Below are positions 45,113 to 57,738 of a DNA stretch of 64,000 nucleotides, piece after piece. The stretch covers positions 73,906,001-73,970,000 of the forward strand of contig JAZBRS010000075.1 in assembly GCA_037176725.1 (NCBI GenBank). The letters are read 5' to 3'. This DNA is from Posidonia oceanica (Eukaryota; Streptophyta; Magnoliopsida; Alismatales; Posidoniaceae). Made by a program: the position numbers and the translations under genes. The notes beneath the pieces are model-generated. The model did no database searches. It was given only the letters and a program-made list of their open reading frames with translations, and had not been told where the DNA came from. The stretch's first letter is position 1, and the number at the start of each line of letters is the position of its first letter.

Positions 45113-48100
45113 TATAACGACCCAGATTTTAGGCGGCATTTTTAGGCCAGATATTTAATCTGGATTTCTGGGATATTAGACGCTAAGGGGCTTGCATCTT
45201 ATGTTAGACGTAAGAAATCCCACGTCCAACATCTGGAATGTTGATTTCTAAACTTCTGGTGTGTTAAACGCTAATATCCTTGCGTCTTATGTTAGACGCA
45301 ACTAAGCCTGTGTTTAACACTTGTGGATCTCATTTTTAAACACGTACGTGCATGCATCTTATGTAAGACGCATGGACAGTCGCGTATAACACCTTGAGTT
45401 GCATCCAGAAGCTTCAGCCGCCTATTTATATGCTTGGTGGTGACTTCTTGAGGAAGACTTCTTCTTCTTCTTCTCTCCTTCTTCTTCCCTGGTTTAGTGT
45501 GAGGGTTTCCAGGGTGTTTCATGGGAGAGAGAGAGAGAGAGTTTATGGTGTGCTTGTTGGTTTCCTCGCTCCTTGGACGTGGCTGCAATCATAGTGGCGA
45601 AGCTCCGATGATCTCTCTGCCAGTTCTAGATGTCAAGGTTGGCTGTAGGCTTGAGGGAGGAGGTGCTGCAAGCTTGGAAACCAAGGTGAGCCAAGTTGGG
45701 TTCATGGTTTTGGGTTTTCCTTCTTCCTCCTCTTTCTCTTGGTGCACACATTGATCATTGAGTTTTTGTGTGTTGCACGAGTTCCTATGGAGCAATGGGG
45801 CTCAGAGGATGCTTGAGGTATGGCCGGAAGCTTGCGGGGAGCTCTGGATTGTCGGGAGCTTGCTCGGAGTTAGGTGTCCCTTGGTGCAAGGTACACACCC
45901 AATTAGAAGTAATTTTAGAATGTTTTGTGGTTAAGTTTTTGATGCATGTTAGTGTTTTAGATGCCCCTCTATCCTTATTTGATGGTCGCATGATTTTTTT
46001 TGGGTGGGCTTGCATGATTTAGGGAGGGATTTAGTTCAGTTGGTGCCGTCAGGGTGTAGGACACTGGGGCTGGTGCGTCCTAAGTAAGATGCCCAAGATC
46101 ACGCATCTTACACCCCTACCATAGTTTATGCATATTTCTGATGGAATGAATGTTGGGGTTAGGATGGTATTGGCATGCACTAGAAGCTATGTGTTTTCCC
46201 TTCCCATTTATGATTCCATTATCAATAGTATGCATGCATGTTAGTGTTGTGGGGGATTAAAGGAAGATATGGATTCTAGGTGTAAGACATAGAGGTTCTT
46301 GCGTCTTATGTATGACGCAAGTTCTGGTGCGTCTTACACACCAGTTAGTCAATCCTTATGCATGCCCTTTTGGAATTAATTTATATGGATTTGGAAATTT
46401 GTTATAGTTTGCATGCAATCTTGTAGTTGCCCATTTTAGTTATTATTTGATCTCCATATGAAATAATTAGAGTATGGATTAGTTTTAGGGTAGTTTTGGT
46501 TGAGGATTGGTGTATGGGGTGTTAGACATAGACTGTGCTGCGTCTAACGTAAGACGCAACACAGTGTGTCTTACTCCTGGAATTGAATTCTCAATGCTTT
46601 CCCTAGCATAATCAATTGATAAATGACACAGAGATACTAGGCTACCCCTTTAACTTCCTCGATATAGAGTTTGAGCTATAGATGAGCTAAGAAGTGTTTT
46701 CTATAATTTAGCATTGTGTGTGTGTGGTGTGCACTGAACTACAAGTTTAGGAGTACAGCCAGGCTGTAGGACGCAGAGCTGGCCGCGTCCTATGTTCAAC
46801 GCAGATGAGCATGTGTCCTACACTCTAGAACAAAAACTTAAGATTCTGGATGAGGATTGTGATGGTGGTTGGTCTTGTTGTTGTATGGGCCTTCAAGACC
46901 TTTGTTTTGGCTTTTATGTGGTTACTTCTGGGGGAGTTTTATACCCAGAAGGTGCTTTTGCTTCTCCATTCCTATTTTTTAGAGTTTTGCTTGGGTTGTC
47001 GTTGTAGGTTGAGCGAGACGCTATAGAGCTCACACGCTCCCAAGGTATGGTTTTGGGTGCAGTTCAATCGCGCGGTTTGGCCTGATGGAGGAGCTGTCTA
47101 GGCTATGTTTTTGAGTTGGTTTTTTGTATGTGATTTTCAAATGGTTTTTAAGGTGATTTGAGAAAAGATATCAAGTATGTTTTTGGAAATGGCTTTTCAA
47201 AGAAAATGGAAAGAGCTATAGAGTTTTGTGATTTTTGGTCGTGGCTTTCTGTGCAGTGTTTGGCACAGCGTTTTGTGGTACTTTGAGATGATTTTCAAAA
47301 TAGTTTCGAAATAGTTTTCCAAAAGAGATTTGGAAAATGAATGGATGGGTTTTGCAAAGATTATGGGAAGATTTTCTGGGGACCAAGAGACCTAAGATCC
47401 CAGCTGGCCTTCCACGGATGGGGTGATACCTTTGGAGTCATGAGCTACTTGCTTAGGGTGAGGTCTGAGTGTTTTTGTGGTTTTGAGAGACCAAGAGACC
47501 GAAGCTCCCGATCGGCCTCCAGGGATGGGTGATACCCCTAGGGTCGTAAGCTGTTTGCTTAGGATAAGGTTCGAGTGGTTTTCGTGGTTTTGCTGAGGCT
47601 TGAGGTTTGTGGGTTGAGGTGTTGGCTGAACCCGGAGGTGAGAGAGACTCTGGTTGCTAAGGATACTCTGAGACTAGGACGTCGAGAGGGCGGACCCTAT
47701 GGTGTTGTCCTGAGAGAGGACAGCTTGCCCGAAGAGGATGAGCGTCTTTCCTGAGGAGGGTTAGCTTTGTGCAGGAGTCCAGCCTTAGAGAGGTCAGCTC
47801 ATCCGAGGAGGGTGAGTGGCTTTCCTGAGAAGGGTTAGCTTTGTAAAGGACTCCAGGATGGATAGGCTTCTCATAGGGTGGCTTGTCCGTGGCAATGCAG
47901 ACATCGTTGGTAACGCCTCGTTGGACTGCTTGAGGCCAATGTTGGTTGCTTGGTGCCAGGTAACACAACACACTGTTGTTGTTTATTGTGGTTGTAGTTT
48001 TCTGAGTACCGATTTAAGTAATCAAGCTCTAGTCTAGAGAAGACCGTGGTTTCTGAGCTGCGGCTTTGTGGGTGTTCTGTGGTTTTTGTTGTAGTGTTCT

Positions 48101-48718
48101 GGATGTAATACAGGCCATTCAAACATCGTTGGCTATCTGATCCGCACAGAGAGAGTGCGTGGGTTCAGACTGTGTGGTTTTGGTGGTTTTGTGCTAGTTC
48201 TGGACTTGACTTGGCAAAGTGTAGCCATTTCAAGTATGCATAAGAGCTTTTGAAAGATGCATATGGTTTTGATTTGAAAAAGAGAAAAATGATTTTAAAA
48301 TGCATATTTTAAAGGTTTTGTTGCTTGCTGGGCAATAGTGGATTGCCTTGCCGTGGTCCTTGGTGGCATCCGAGTGGGATGTCTATTTTCTAAGTTTTTG
48401 GCTTGGTTTCTTCCGGTTGTGTTTTGCAAAGTTAGCTTTTGATTTTGTGTTTAGGTGGGTGTGTGCTAGGTGACTTTTCAATGGTCACTCACGTGTACTT
48501 TGTTTGTATTTTTTGCAGGTGCAGGATAGGAGTAGAGTGTATTGCTAGTGCACATACAAAGGATTCGCTCAACCACGCATCAAGGATTCTAGGTAAGTAT
48601 GTTGTTTTAGATTTATTTTTGTTGATTATGCTATTTATTATGATTATGCTTGGATTTAGAAATTAGTGTTAAAGATTGGAAAGGAGAAATATAGGGTATG
48701 ACGACTGGAGTCGTTACA
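45113..48718. mobile_element. Nested 3.6-kb solo LTR, Ty3/Gypsy (Tekay/Del-like)
   Basis: It starts TATAACGACCC and ends GGAGTCGTTACA, the short inverted ends typical of TGTAACGACC-type Gypsy LTRs, with the second base mutated. Flanks are ATAAC and AGAAC, a 5-bp duplication with one mismatch. It interrupts the Tnt1-like pol between integrase and RT, and no internal retroelement protein is present, so it is a solo LTR. It contains a hairpin family (45194-46805) and tandem duplications of about 112 bp (47385-47590) and about 85 bp (47700-47860). Assignment to Tekay/Del is from end sequence and length only. Confidence 0.75.
45194..46805. repeat. Repeated GACGCAA stem-loop family in the solo LTR
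   Basis: At least five stem-loops share the form TTGCGTCTTATGTTAGACGCAA: 45194-45217, 45280-45301, 45352-45373, 46298-46321 and 46539-46558, with weaker ones near 46060 and 46785. Arms of six to eight bases pair round a TTATGTTA-like loop. Each is usually preceded by GTAAGAC/GTTAGAC and followed by a related TCTTACAC phrase. Confidence 0.7.
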
Positions 48719-48720
48719 AG

Positions 48721-50382
48721 AACAGTTGTACAGTATTGCAATTGATCGACCTCAGAGACAAATCAATGCTCCAGAGAAATATAACTTTGACAGCATAATG
48801 GCTTGTGCTCTTCAATCAGTAGAAGAGGTGGAGTCTGAGGAGCTCTCTACCTATCAGGAATCCGCCCAATGGATGGCTGCAATGAGTGAAGAGATGGAAT
48901 CTCTTCACAAGAATTAGACATGAGAACTAGTCAAAGTACCAAATGAGAGAAGAATTATTGACTACAAGTGGATCTTCAAGAAGAAGGCTAGAATCCAAGG
49001 AGTTGAAGGGACAAGATACAAGGCACAGCTAGTTGCAAAAGGCTACAGTCAAAAAGAAGGAGTTGACTACAACGGGATTTTCTCACGGGTTGTCAGACAC
49101 ACTTCTATCCAGGTGTTACTTGCATTAGTACCACATCAGAATTTTGAGTTCGAGCAGTTGGACGTGAAGACAGCTTTTCCACATGGAGAGCTAGAAGAAA
49201 ATATCTTGATGAGTCAACTAGAGGGGTTCACCGTTCTTGGAAAAGAAGATCATGTATGCAAACTAAAGAAATCTCTATACAGACTCAAGCAATCTCCAAG
49301 ACAGTGGTACAAGAGGTTTGATAGTTTCATGATTGGGAATGGCTACAACAGAAGTTCGTATGATTGTTGTGTGTATCATAACAGGCTGAATGATGGTTCA
49401 TACATCTATTTGCTCCTATATGTAGATGATATGCTCCTTGCCGCACAAAACAAAATAGAGATTTAGAAGCTAAAGAAACTCCTCAGTTTAGAATTTGACA
49501 TGAAAGACCTCGGTATAGCAAAGAAATTTTGGGAATGGAGATCTATAGGGACAAAAATCAGGGAAAGCTTTTCTTGTCACAGAAGAGCTACATTCAAAAG
49601 GTCTTATCAAAATTTGGTATGGCTACTGCAAAACCTTTGAATACTCCATCCATTGTAAACTTACGTCTTTCTACAGTATTTGCACCTCAGTAAGAAGCCA
49701 AAGAGGAGTACATGTCTCGTGTTCCCTATGCTAGCGCAAGTGGGAGTTTGATGTATGCGATGGTGTGCACTAGGCCTGATATTGCACACGTTGTTAGTGT
49801 TGTCAGCAAGTTTATGAGTAAACCTGGAAAAGAACATTGGTAGGTTGTAAAGCGTATATTCTGGTATCTGAAAGGAACATCTCATATATATAGGTCTCAT
49901 CTATAGAGGTGATGCAGATTGCTTGGTTGCAGGTTATTCTAATTTAGACTACGCTATAGACATAGATGGTAGAAGATCAATGACTCGTTATGTCTTCACA
50001 GTGGGTAGTTCTGTAGTGAGCTGGAAAGCAACTCTATAACCATCATTTACCTTGTCTACAATAAAGGTAGAGTATATGGCGTTAACGGAAGCTACTAAGG
50101 AAGGCATCTGGCAAAGGACTAGTTGGAGATCTTGGACTACAACAAGATCAGGTTATAGTGTATTGCGACAGTCTAAGTTCTATATGCTTAGCCAAGGATT
50201 AAGTGCATCATGACAGGACCAAGCACATTGATGTGAGATATCACTTCATCCATATAGAGAAGAGAATCAAGGTGAAAAAGATTGGCACAAAAGACAATCC
50301 GGCTGATATGTTCACCAAATCGGTTCCTAAGAGCAAGTTTTTGCATTATTTGGACTTGCTCAATGTTGACAGTTGGCAGTAG
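48721..50382 (+). pseudogene. Tnt1-like reverse transcriptase and RNase H, broken
   Basis: Continues the host copia after the nested LTR. RT motifs: WMAAMSEEMESLHKN, YKWIFKKKARIQGVEG, AQLVAKGYSQKEGVDY, EQLDVKTAFPHGELEE (catalytic Asp present; consensus is FLHG) and LLLYVDDMLLAAQN (catalytic DD present). After 49470 the frame breaks repeatedly. RNase H pieces remain: AGYSNLDYAIDIDGRRSMT and, near 50220, TKHIDVRYHFI with NPADMFTKSVP. The gene ends shortly before the 3' LTR at 50447. Confidence 0.85.
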
Positions 50383-50446
50383 CCCCAAGGTGGGGCTAGT
50401 AGTGGCAAGGATCTGTTCTGAGAGGATTCAAGTTAAAGTGGAGAAT

Positions 50447-51066
50447 TGTTGAAATATACCTTGAATCCAAGGCATTTGGTAGCAGAGCATTGAGCGGATG
50501 TCTAGCCAAACGTTTGCCTGGACATCTGCCATCTCGTCTGAAGAGGGTTAGAGGGTATTGAGACATCAGTACTGGAGTGGACGTCTGGACCATATGTCTA
50601 CTACTCTTCTGGGAACAGTCAGAGCTTTCGCGGACGTCTGCCACTTTTCTGGAAGTGGACAGAGCATCCACAAATGGTCGGCCCGGACGTTCGCCAGTGT
50701 TCCTGATGAAGTTAGAGAATTAATGGGCGTCCAGTCCGAACGTCTGCCACGATTATTTTTTTGGAGCTGGAATTTTCGTCTCAAAACAACGACAGGCTAT
50801 TTAAATAATGTTACCCGTTTTAGGATTTTATGAGTAACACATTCCGTTGTAAACTTAGAGGGAGATGTAACGGCTACTCCGCCGATCTCTCCCCTCACTC
50901 TTGTAACATCTTGAAGCATGGTGAAATCTCCTCCTTACCGTCGTTCATGGACGTAACCTTTTGTGGTGAATGACATAAATTCTTCTCTCTTCTTTGTTGT
51001 GTGATTGATTGTTTGTGTATTTGTTTTCTCTTGATCTTCTGCATTCCTTATGCTTCTGCCGCAACA
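50447..51066 (+). repeat. 3' LTR of the Tnt1-like element
   Basis: 620 bp, beginning TGTTGAAATATACC and ending CGCAACA, followed by target copy ATGGA at 51067-51071. It contains several GGACGTCTGCC-like short repeats absent from the 5' LTR. Confidence 0.88.
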
Positions 51067-51071
51067 ATGGA

Positions 51072-54000
51072 TTTAATGTGTATTGACATCCAATCCAATT
51101 TTAAACCAGTGGCAATGAATAGATCAAGAAACTTAACGTTATGTAAACAAGTAGAATGAGAACCATATATTGACTTGGGTCTCTTTTTTTGAAAGTCAAA
51201 TTTAATTACCACTAGAATTTATATGGAAATTTTTAATTTACCTTTAGAAACCCGTAAGTTCTTGTTTTGAACTATTATTTGTTATCAAGTAACCAACGTC
51301 GAATATTCCAAACAAATTTGTGATAGGGCTCTGAATTATTTGATAAGGTTTATTTCTAGAAACCTCTCCTTTCCCAAAAAAATTAAAAAAAAGTTATTAT
51401 AAGTTTATATGTACGTCAATTTCACAAACACTTAAAAATAGTTTTGAGATAACTAAAAAATAAAAAAATTATACAACTTTATGATAACATTCTGGATTAT
51501 AAAATGTGGTGTTCATGCATTAATTGCGACCTACTTTATGAATAAACCACTATTAGAAAAAATAATACAAAGTATAGAAACAAAGTATTAGTTTCCATCA
51601 GATTGTTGTTTGCATGAAACTAGCTGTCATTTGTAAGTTTCTTGTCTAACTTCTATCTCTAATTTAATTTAATGTCATATAACATGTCTAACATTATTCT
51701 ATCTAGTTCTCGATCTAGACTATAAGTAAAAAATAACGATTGTATTTTTTTATAAATTATGAAAATATTTTAAAAATAAAAAAAAGTAAAAGTGTTAATA
51801 GTAGTTGAAAACTTTATATACTAACATATTTATATTTGTCTAGATATCGTAGGAAAACCCAAAGCAAGTATAATTCACCCATAAAAATGTTGAAAAGAAA
51901 TTGTAGAACTTGGTTTTTATTCAAAAACAACCTATAAACGTTTCTAAACATGGATTCAAAAAAATACACATAAATAAGTGGATGTTTCACAATCTTACGG
52001 GAAAAAGAAATAAGAAATACTAAGTAATCCATAATTCACAAAAAAAGGAAGAGAAAATACTAAGATGTGAAATTCTTATTTTTTGTGTTCTCTATAAATA
52101 AAGTTTAGAATATTGAAACTTTAATTTAATAATTGTGTTCTAAAGAAGAATTATAAAACATAAATATACACATATATATTGTGATTGCAAAAAAAATACG
52201 ATTTTAAAATCTATTACAAATTATTTTATGAATATAAAAATGACTAAGTTTACAAAAAGTCTTTTTTAATAAAATATGCAAAGGCTAAGATACATTCAAA
52301 ACTATAAATTATTTGACTCATTCAATTTTTCTTATTTTATTTATTCATAAAACAAAAAGAAAAACCTTCTCTCTCGTATTCTCTCTATAGTTTTCTAATT
52401 TATGGAAAATCATAGATGATAGCTTTCAATCAGGGGAAGAGAGAGAGAGACATAGAATAGAGTGGAGAACAATTAGAAATAATATAGAAAATAAAAGGAA
52501 GTACTTAAGAAAACTAGATATAATAGAAGATTTAAATTTTAAAAAGTCAATAAATAAAAATATGAATACAGAATAGAACTATTTTCTTACCTCTGGAGAA
52601 ACACATCCTACCTTAATGTAATAGTAAAAAGCAACCGTCGGCAAGTTGCACGTAATTGATGTTCTAGTTCCACTGCCAATTCTGTAAAATCCTGTTCAAT
52701 AATTCTGAGTATATTACTTACATGCTTGGGGGTTAAATTCTGATAAATTGTGGGTCCCAAGACTCCTCATAGTCAAAACCTCAAGATCCTCTCAAAGTCA
52801 CAAAAATCAACTTACTTTCGCTACTATATATGAAAACGGTGTCAGGCAGCACATTGGGTCAAAGTTTGAGTGGTACGACTATCTCCGCTCTCTCTCGCAC
52901 CGCAAAAGTTGAACTTCGAACCTGCAACATGAGTGGGGGGAACATTACCTAGTCACTCTAGTGACTCCAAGGAATCAATCAAATCTGTCTCTCCATCAAA
53001 TGTCTACAGCTATGATTGGTAAATTTTTATTATTCTTGATTTTTTTTATCAAAATCAGATTTTAATACGTGATTATTAAAAGAAGAATCTATAGAATGTG
53101 TCATGTCAAAAAAAATTAGAAAAACAAAAAAAAAAAAAAAGCAAGGAGGTGCTTCAGAAGAAAGATAAGTTTATGCATCGGGGATTTTCTGTGATTCTGG
53201 GAAAAAAAATCTAAATACTGGTTTGTTAAAAACTCTGAACATTTTTATTGTTGAAGGCATAGAAACCAACAAAAAAGTTGAAATCTTCCACTATCAAACA
53301 CAGCCTACAATTTTTTTTTGATAATGCACTAGTGGACATTTTAACGCAACATGACAGATATCAACGAAAATCAACTGCCAATTGAGAAAAATCGACCAAA
53401 ATAAACTTCCAATGGATGAAAGTCGACTAGAATCAACTAAGAGTCGATCCAAATCAAATATTAAATGTCGACTAAAATCAAAATCAATGTCAGTCGATAA
53501 AGTAGACCAAAATCAATCGTCGGTCGATTAAAGTCGTCCAATCCAAGCTTCCCTCACGATCAAGACAACTGAAGTTGATTGGGTATTTCTCATGTCCATG
53601 CGTGCATTATGGTGATCCGTAGGAGGTACTAGTACCCCTCTACCCCCTCATCAAACGTATACATAAAAAATAGAGTGTAATAGCCTAAGGCTTGGATAGT
53701 TGGATGGTAGTTAATCTTGTCTTTTGTTGTTAAATGTTGCATGCACCACTACCAAAAGCTTCTCTCTTAATCAAAACGACTACTTCGTGGACTAATTAAA
53801 TCCAAGGCATTATTAATGAAGAAGAAGGATTAGTGTTTTTTGTAAAGCAAAGCATCACTTCCATATCAAACAAAGCATAGTTCATTTGGTACGTAATTAT
53901 TATTCAAGTTAGAATTAAAATATAGAGAATTAAAAAAAAAAAAAGGATCACTTCCATGTTTTTGCACACTTGAGAAAAACATCCATGTTTTTGCTGTACA

Positions 54001-54342
54001 TTATTCACAGCTGGCCATGCATGCATGATCAGAAGATCCTGGTGATGAACGATTCACACATGACATGGACCCGAAGAAGGTCGACATCTATCATTTGCAT
54101 GCCTGAGATCATATTCCAATTGTACAGGCATTTCCCATATGCTTTGCACTGAAACGAGGATGATCATGATGGTAGATAAAAGGGAGATAGGGAAAGAAAA
54201 GATAACCTCCTATTGAAGCATAGCAGCCGCAGTAGCAATAGCAGTAGATGTAGGCCTGTGGAAAAAAAAAATCACCGAACAACTGTAAAGAGCGCAAACA
54301 AATATCTAACGTTTACAAAAAAAAACTGTAAAGAGCGCACAC
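51072..54342. other. AT-rich intergenic region
   Basis: No coding region recognised. 53345-53550 is a degenerate array of GTCGACTAAAATCAA-like words. A possible minus-strand SINE lies near 52850-52975 (B box GGTTCGAAGTTC on the minus strand, weak A box). Confidence 0.45.

Positions 54343-54380
<38 letters not shown>
54343..54380. repeat. GA microsatellite
   Basis: (GA)n of about 18 units ending in GGGGGG. Confidence 0.95.
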
Positions 54381-54385
<5 letters not shown>

Positions 54386-55309
54386 TGTGCTGCTCTGTGT
54401 CTTGGGGAGCAGCACTAGCAAATAATGGAGCCTGCAGCTTCTGCTGACCTTATGCGTTGCTTTGTTTTGATCTTGCAGCTGTAGCAGCAGCAGCTGTTAT
54501 TTCTGCTCCTTCTGCTTACTACAGTGGTCGAGTCACCTTCTCTTCCCCACACCATGTAAATAGTTGAATAATAGTTTGGATTTTGATTTTATTAATTCCA
54601 ATGTAAGTTATATTAAAAAAATTAAAAAAATACTTAGAAATCCATGCGGTGAGAAGCACGAGGAACTCAACTTCTCCTTGATTTTGGTAGGACAAAAATC
54701 AAAATCTGTGAAAGCCAGAAATCAAAAACACAGCTATGTGTTTTGGAGGAAGCGACTTCACCAACCTTATCTTCCTCCAAGTCTCCTTGTCACAACTACC
54801 AACTCCAATCCATAATCCATGACTAGAGGATGACAGGAAACACAAACCCAACCCTGAAAGGTTGGCAAGTGAGAGAACTCAAGCATAACTGTTTTTTCAA
54901 AGAAAAAAAAGAGTCAAGCATAACCAAACTGTCTGATCATCTTGCAGTGATGACTGATGATATATATGTTTGCTGGCTGGTTAGTTTTTAGAACTTCTTT
55001 GGAAGATCCAATACGGCACATATGCATGGATTTTGCATGGAACAGTCTTAAATCGTACAACAATTTCAGACAATGCCTGGGTTTTTGCACTTCAAACAAT
55101 CAAATCAAATCAGACAGAGGAAATGTGCTACCTTATCGAACGGAAAAGAAATCAGATAGAGAAGATGGTTTGGATCGTAATATAATTATATATATACTGT
55201 TGGATTTCAGCAGCAGAAGGCTGGATTGTGATGGTTTAGCTGCAATGTAGGGGTATTTATGGCATTTCACTAGCTAGGGCTTTCTACTTGCCGAGCGTTA
55301 TGAGATTGT
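54381..55309. other. Intergenic region
   Basis: No conserved coding sequence seen. Contains a CAG/GCAGCAGCAG-rich spot at 54475-54500. Confidence 0.4.
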
Positions 55310-55534
55310 GGCTGCGTCTGTTTCCTGGAGTTGGCTCACCATGCCAAATAAGAACGGGCACTGTAGCCATCATATCTTAAATAGTCGCTCCCATTTAGAG
55401 CTCGAAAATCTTCTTCGTCTATGGTGGCTAAAGCGACAGGGACAGATCTCCTCCGACGGGAGTAGGATTGTTTGTCTGAAGAAACAGCTCCCCTCGTGGG
55501 AGCGGAGGGGTTGGAGCGGCAAACAAACGCAGCC
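55310..55534. mobile_element. MITE-like element, 225 bp
   Basis: It begins GGCTGCGTCTGTTTCC and ends GGCAAACAAACGCAGCC, imperfect inverted ends of about 16 bp. It is flanked by TGT on both sides, a possible 3-bp target duplication. Internally it has a GCTCCC/GGGAGC hairpin and no protein. The ends and a 3-bp duplication suggest a PIF/Harbinger-like relative, but TGT is not the usual TWA target, so the class is left open. Confidence 0.65.
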
Positions 55535-56253
55535 TGTGTCGGCGTGTGATCCGATCCAACTAATCACAGCCAACTAAAGTGTAGCCCTGCCCTTGTTTTC
55601 TTTTAAAACTACGAAATTGCCCCTCAACTGCTAATTGACAACAATCAAGTCGTTATAATTAGCTAAAATGTAAGCCTCTGATTACAATTGGGAAATTTGT
55701 TCTTTTGCGCTGACGAAAAAAAAAAGTATCATCCATCTCACCGACGTTTTTATGTTCAGCTGACTCTAATACGGTAATACCTTCTTTTGTTCCAGTAATT
55801 AATGGCCCCATATATACCGATGTATACACAAAATTAAGAAAATCATCTTGTTTAATTAATTTGCATTATAGTTTGCATTGTTCATATGGTCCTGTGTCAA
55901 TACATGAAAGTTGAAAACCATAGAAGAAAAGAGAAGTATGCATTGGGTAGAATTTTTTTTGCCCAGAGATTTGCAATGAAGAGTGGAAACTAGAAGCCAG
56001 TGGTGCTCCTCCTTTTTCCTCTAAAGTAATAAAGGTGGCAGAGAAAAAAATCCAACAGCTGCGTGAAGACCAAGGGTGCATTTTGTTGCAATTCTACGGG
56101 AAGTTAGATTTTACTTTTTTTGTATAAGCTGACATTTGATTTCATTTCTAAAATTTAACGTTTACTAGAATATATAGAATCTTATTTGGCCAAAATAAGT
56201 CTAATTTACCTTTCTTGAACATTAATTTCAATAGACAAAAGATATTACATCAT

Positions 56254-56327
<74 letters not shown>

Positions 56328-57215
56328 GTATACTAATGTACATGATATTATCATAAACAAAAAAACTCAACATTATAATAAGAATCACTAATTCAAGTAA
56401 TAATCATTGTCTAAAAGATGTTGGGTTTGTGAGTTTGGAAAAAGAAATAGGATTTTGTTGGTAATTTTGTAAATTATAATGATACAATGAAGTAAATACA
56501 TGAATATTACAAGACAATGTTGAAAAAGAAAATTAAAACCCTAGTAGAAGCAGTCCAAGATCAGATTCTATATAACTTATGTTTAATGCATATTTTCATG
56601 CGGTAGAAGTTGAAACTTCTATCAAAAGTTGTGTTCCAATACACTGTTTAGAATAATTTCTTAGTATTTTGAACTTTTGTCACAGTATACATTCTAAAAT
56701 CTAACCAGGAGTTAAAACAAACGCATCATTCTCGATGATACTTACAAGACAGGCCTCTCTGGACTAGTGATCAGAGAGAAGCAAACAAGAGAGAAAGAGA
56801 TGGGTAATATTTGATAGATTGGTCTTGATGGAAGTGAGAGGGAGAGGTGGGGTGATGGGTTCTGGTTAAGGCAGCCGTCGGCGCTGAGCTCACCAAACAT
56901 ATTTAAGAAAGAGAAAGAAAGGGTGGTAGTCTACTGTTCCATTAATGCCCTCCATGGTTTGAACAAAAACAGCTGAGTTCTTCTTATATGCTGCTCCTAC
57001 GTTTTACTTCACAGTTGTTTTCTCTCCTCCTCCTCCTCCTCCTCCTCCTCAGTTCCAAACATGTGAAGGTAAAGATCAGTTTTTTTTCGTCTTTCTGCCT
57101 TACATGTGCACATGTTGTTCGAAAGAGATGACACCCAACATAGCCTTCTGTTGGAAGCTAATTTCTTTTGGGTCGTTGAGATCATAGATTTCTGTTTACT
57201 GCTTTTCCGGTAGCT
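55535..57215. other. Upstream region of the TCP gene
   Basis: Contains a TA microsatellite at 56260-56315 running into GTAT repeats, and a CTC triplet run at 57023-57050. Candidate promoter sequence lies toward the right end, but I cannot place a TATA box with confidence. Confidence 0.4.
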
Positions 57216-57242
57216 GTGTTTTGTTCCCTTCTACTTCTTTGT

Positions 57243-57280
<38 letters not shown>

Positions 57281-57738
57281 TTTTCTTTTCTTCTTTTTTC
57301 CTTTCCTCCTTTCTCCAGTTCTGATTAGTTTTTTTCATTTGCCCTTTAAATCACTGTTCAGCACGTGGAAGAGGGTGTTTGTGATGGAAATTTGGGACTG
57401 GGAGTTCATTAGCAGCAGTGGAAAAGAACTGGAGTGGAGGGAAGGGGAGCACAACAAACCACTGAGGACTAGGTTCAGCAGATTGAAAGCTGGAAGAAGA
57501 GAGGAGGAAGAAGAAGAAGAAGGACCACCTGGATCACCAGACCAATCATCCACTTCCAAATCCAAGGGAAGAAGAGAGAGGCGGTAATAGTAGTAGTGCA
57601 CAAGAGATCACTGGGCAGGAGCAGCAGCAGCAGCAGCAACAACAGCTGCAGCAAAGCTTTCTTGTGTGGAAAAAAAGTCCTCTCTTTTCTTCTTCTGCTT
57701 GTTCATCTGAACATGCTCATGCCCATCTTCCTGACACG
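57216..57738 (+). promoter_or_regulatory. Probable TCP 5' untranslated leader with CT repeat and upstream ORF
   Basis: A CT microsatellite (57246-57279) is typical of plant leaders. An ATG at 57384 opens a 67-codon upstream ORF (MEIWDWEFISSSGKE, later a long Glu run) ending at 57587, before the TCP start. If it is in the transcript it could dampen TCP translation. The transcript start is not known. Confidence 0.4.

Larger units (their letters stand above)
42296..51066 (+). mobile_element. Ty1/copia retrotransposon, Tnt1-like, complete outline
   Basis: LTRs at 42296-42799 and 50447-51066 both start TGTTGAAAT and end CGCAACA. The target duplication ATGGA is perfect (42291-42295 and 51067-51071). 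The primer site TGGTATCAGAGCC follows the 5' LTR and a purine tract (AAGTGGAGAAT) precedes the 3' LTR. The internal proteins are Tnt1-like but carry many stops. A 3.6-kb solo LTR (45113-48718) is nested between integrase and reverse transcriptase. The LTRs have diverged clearly, so this is an old insertion. Confidence 0.93.

Noticed and set aside
47341..48122. Open frames with repeated GAC-CAAGAGACC phrases in the nested solo LTR
   Set aside because: They arise from tandem duplications of about 112 and 85 bp in noncoding LTR sequence.
45113..48718. DNA transposon with inverted ends
   Set aside because: The inverted similarity is limited to about 10 bp, matches the common TGTAACGACC/GTCGTTACA LTR ends, and comes with a 5-bp duplication; no transposase is present.
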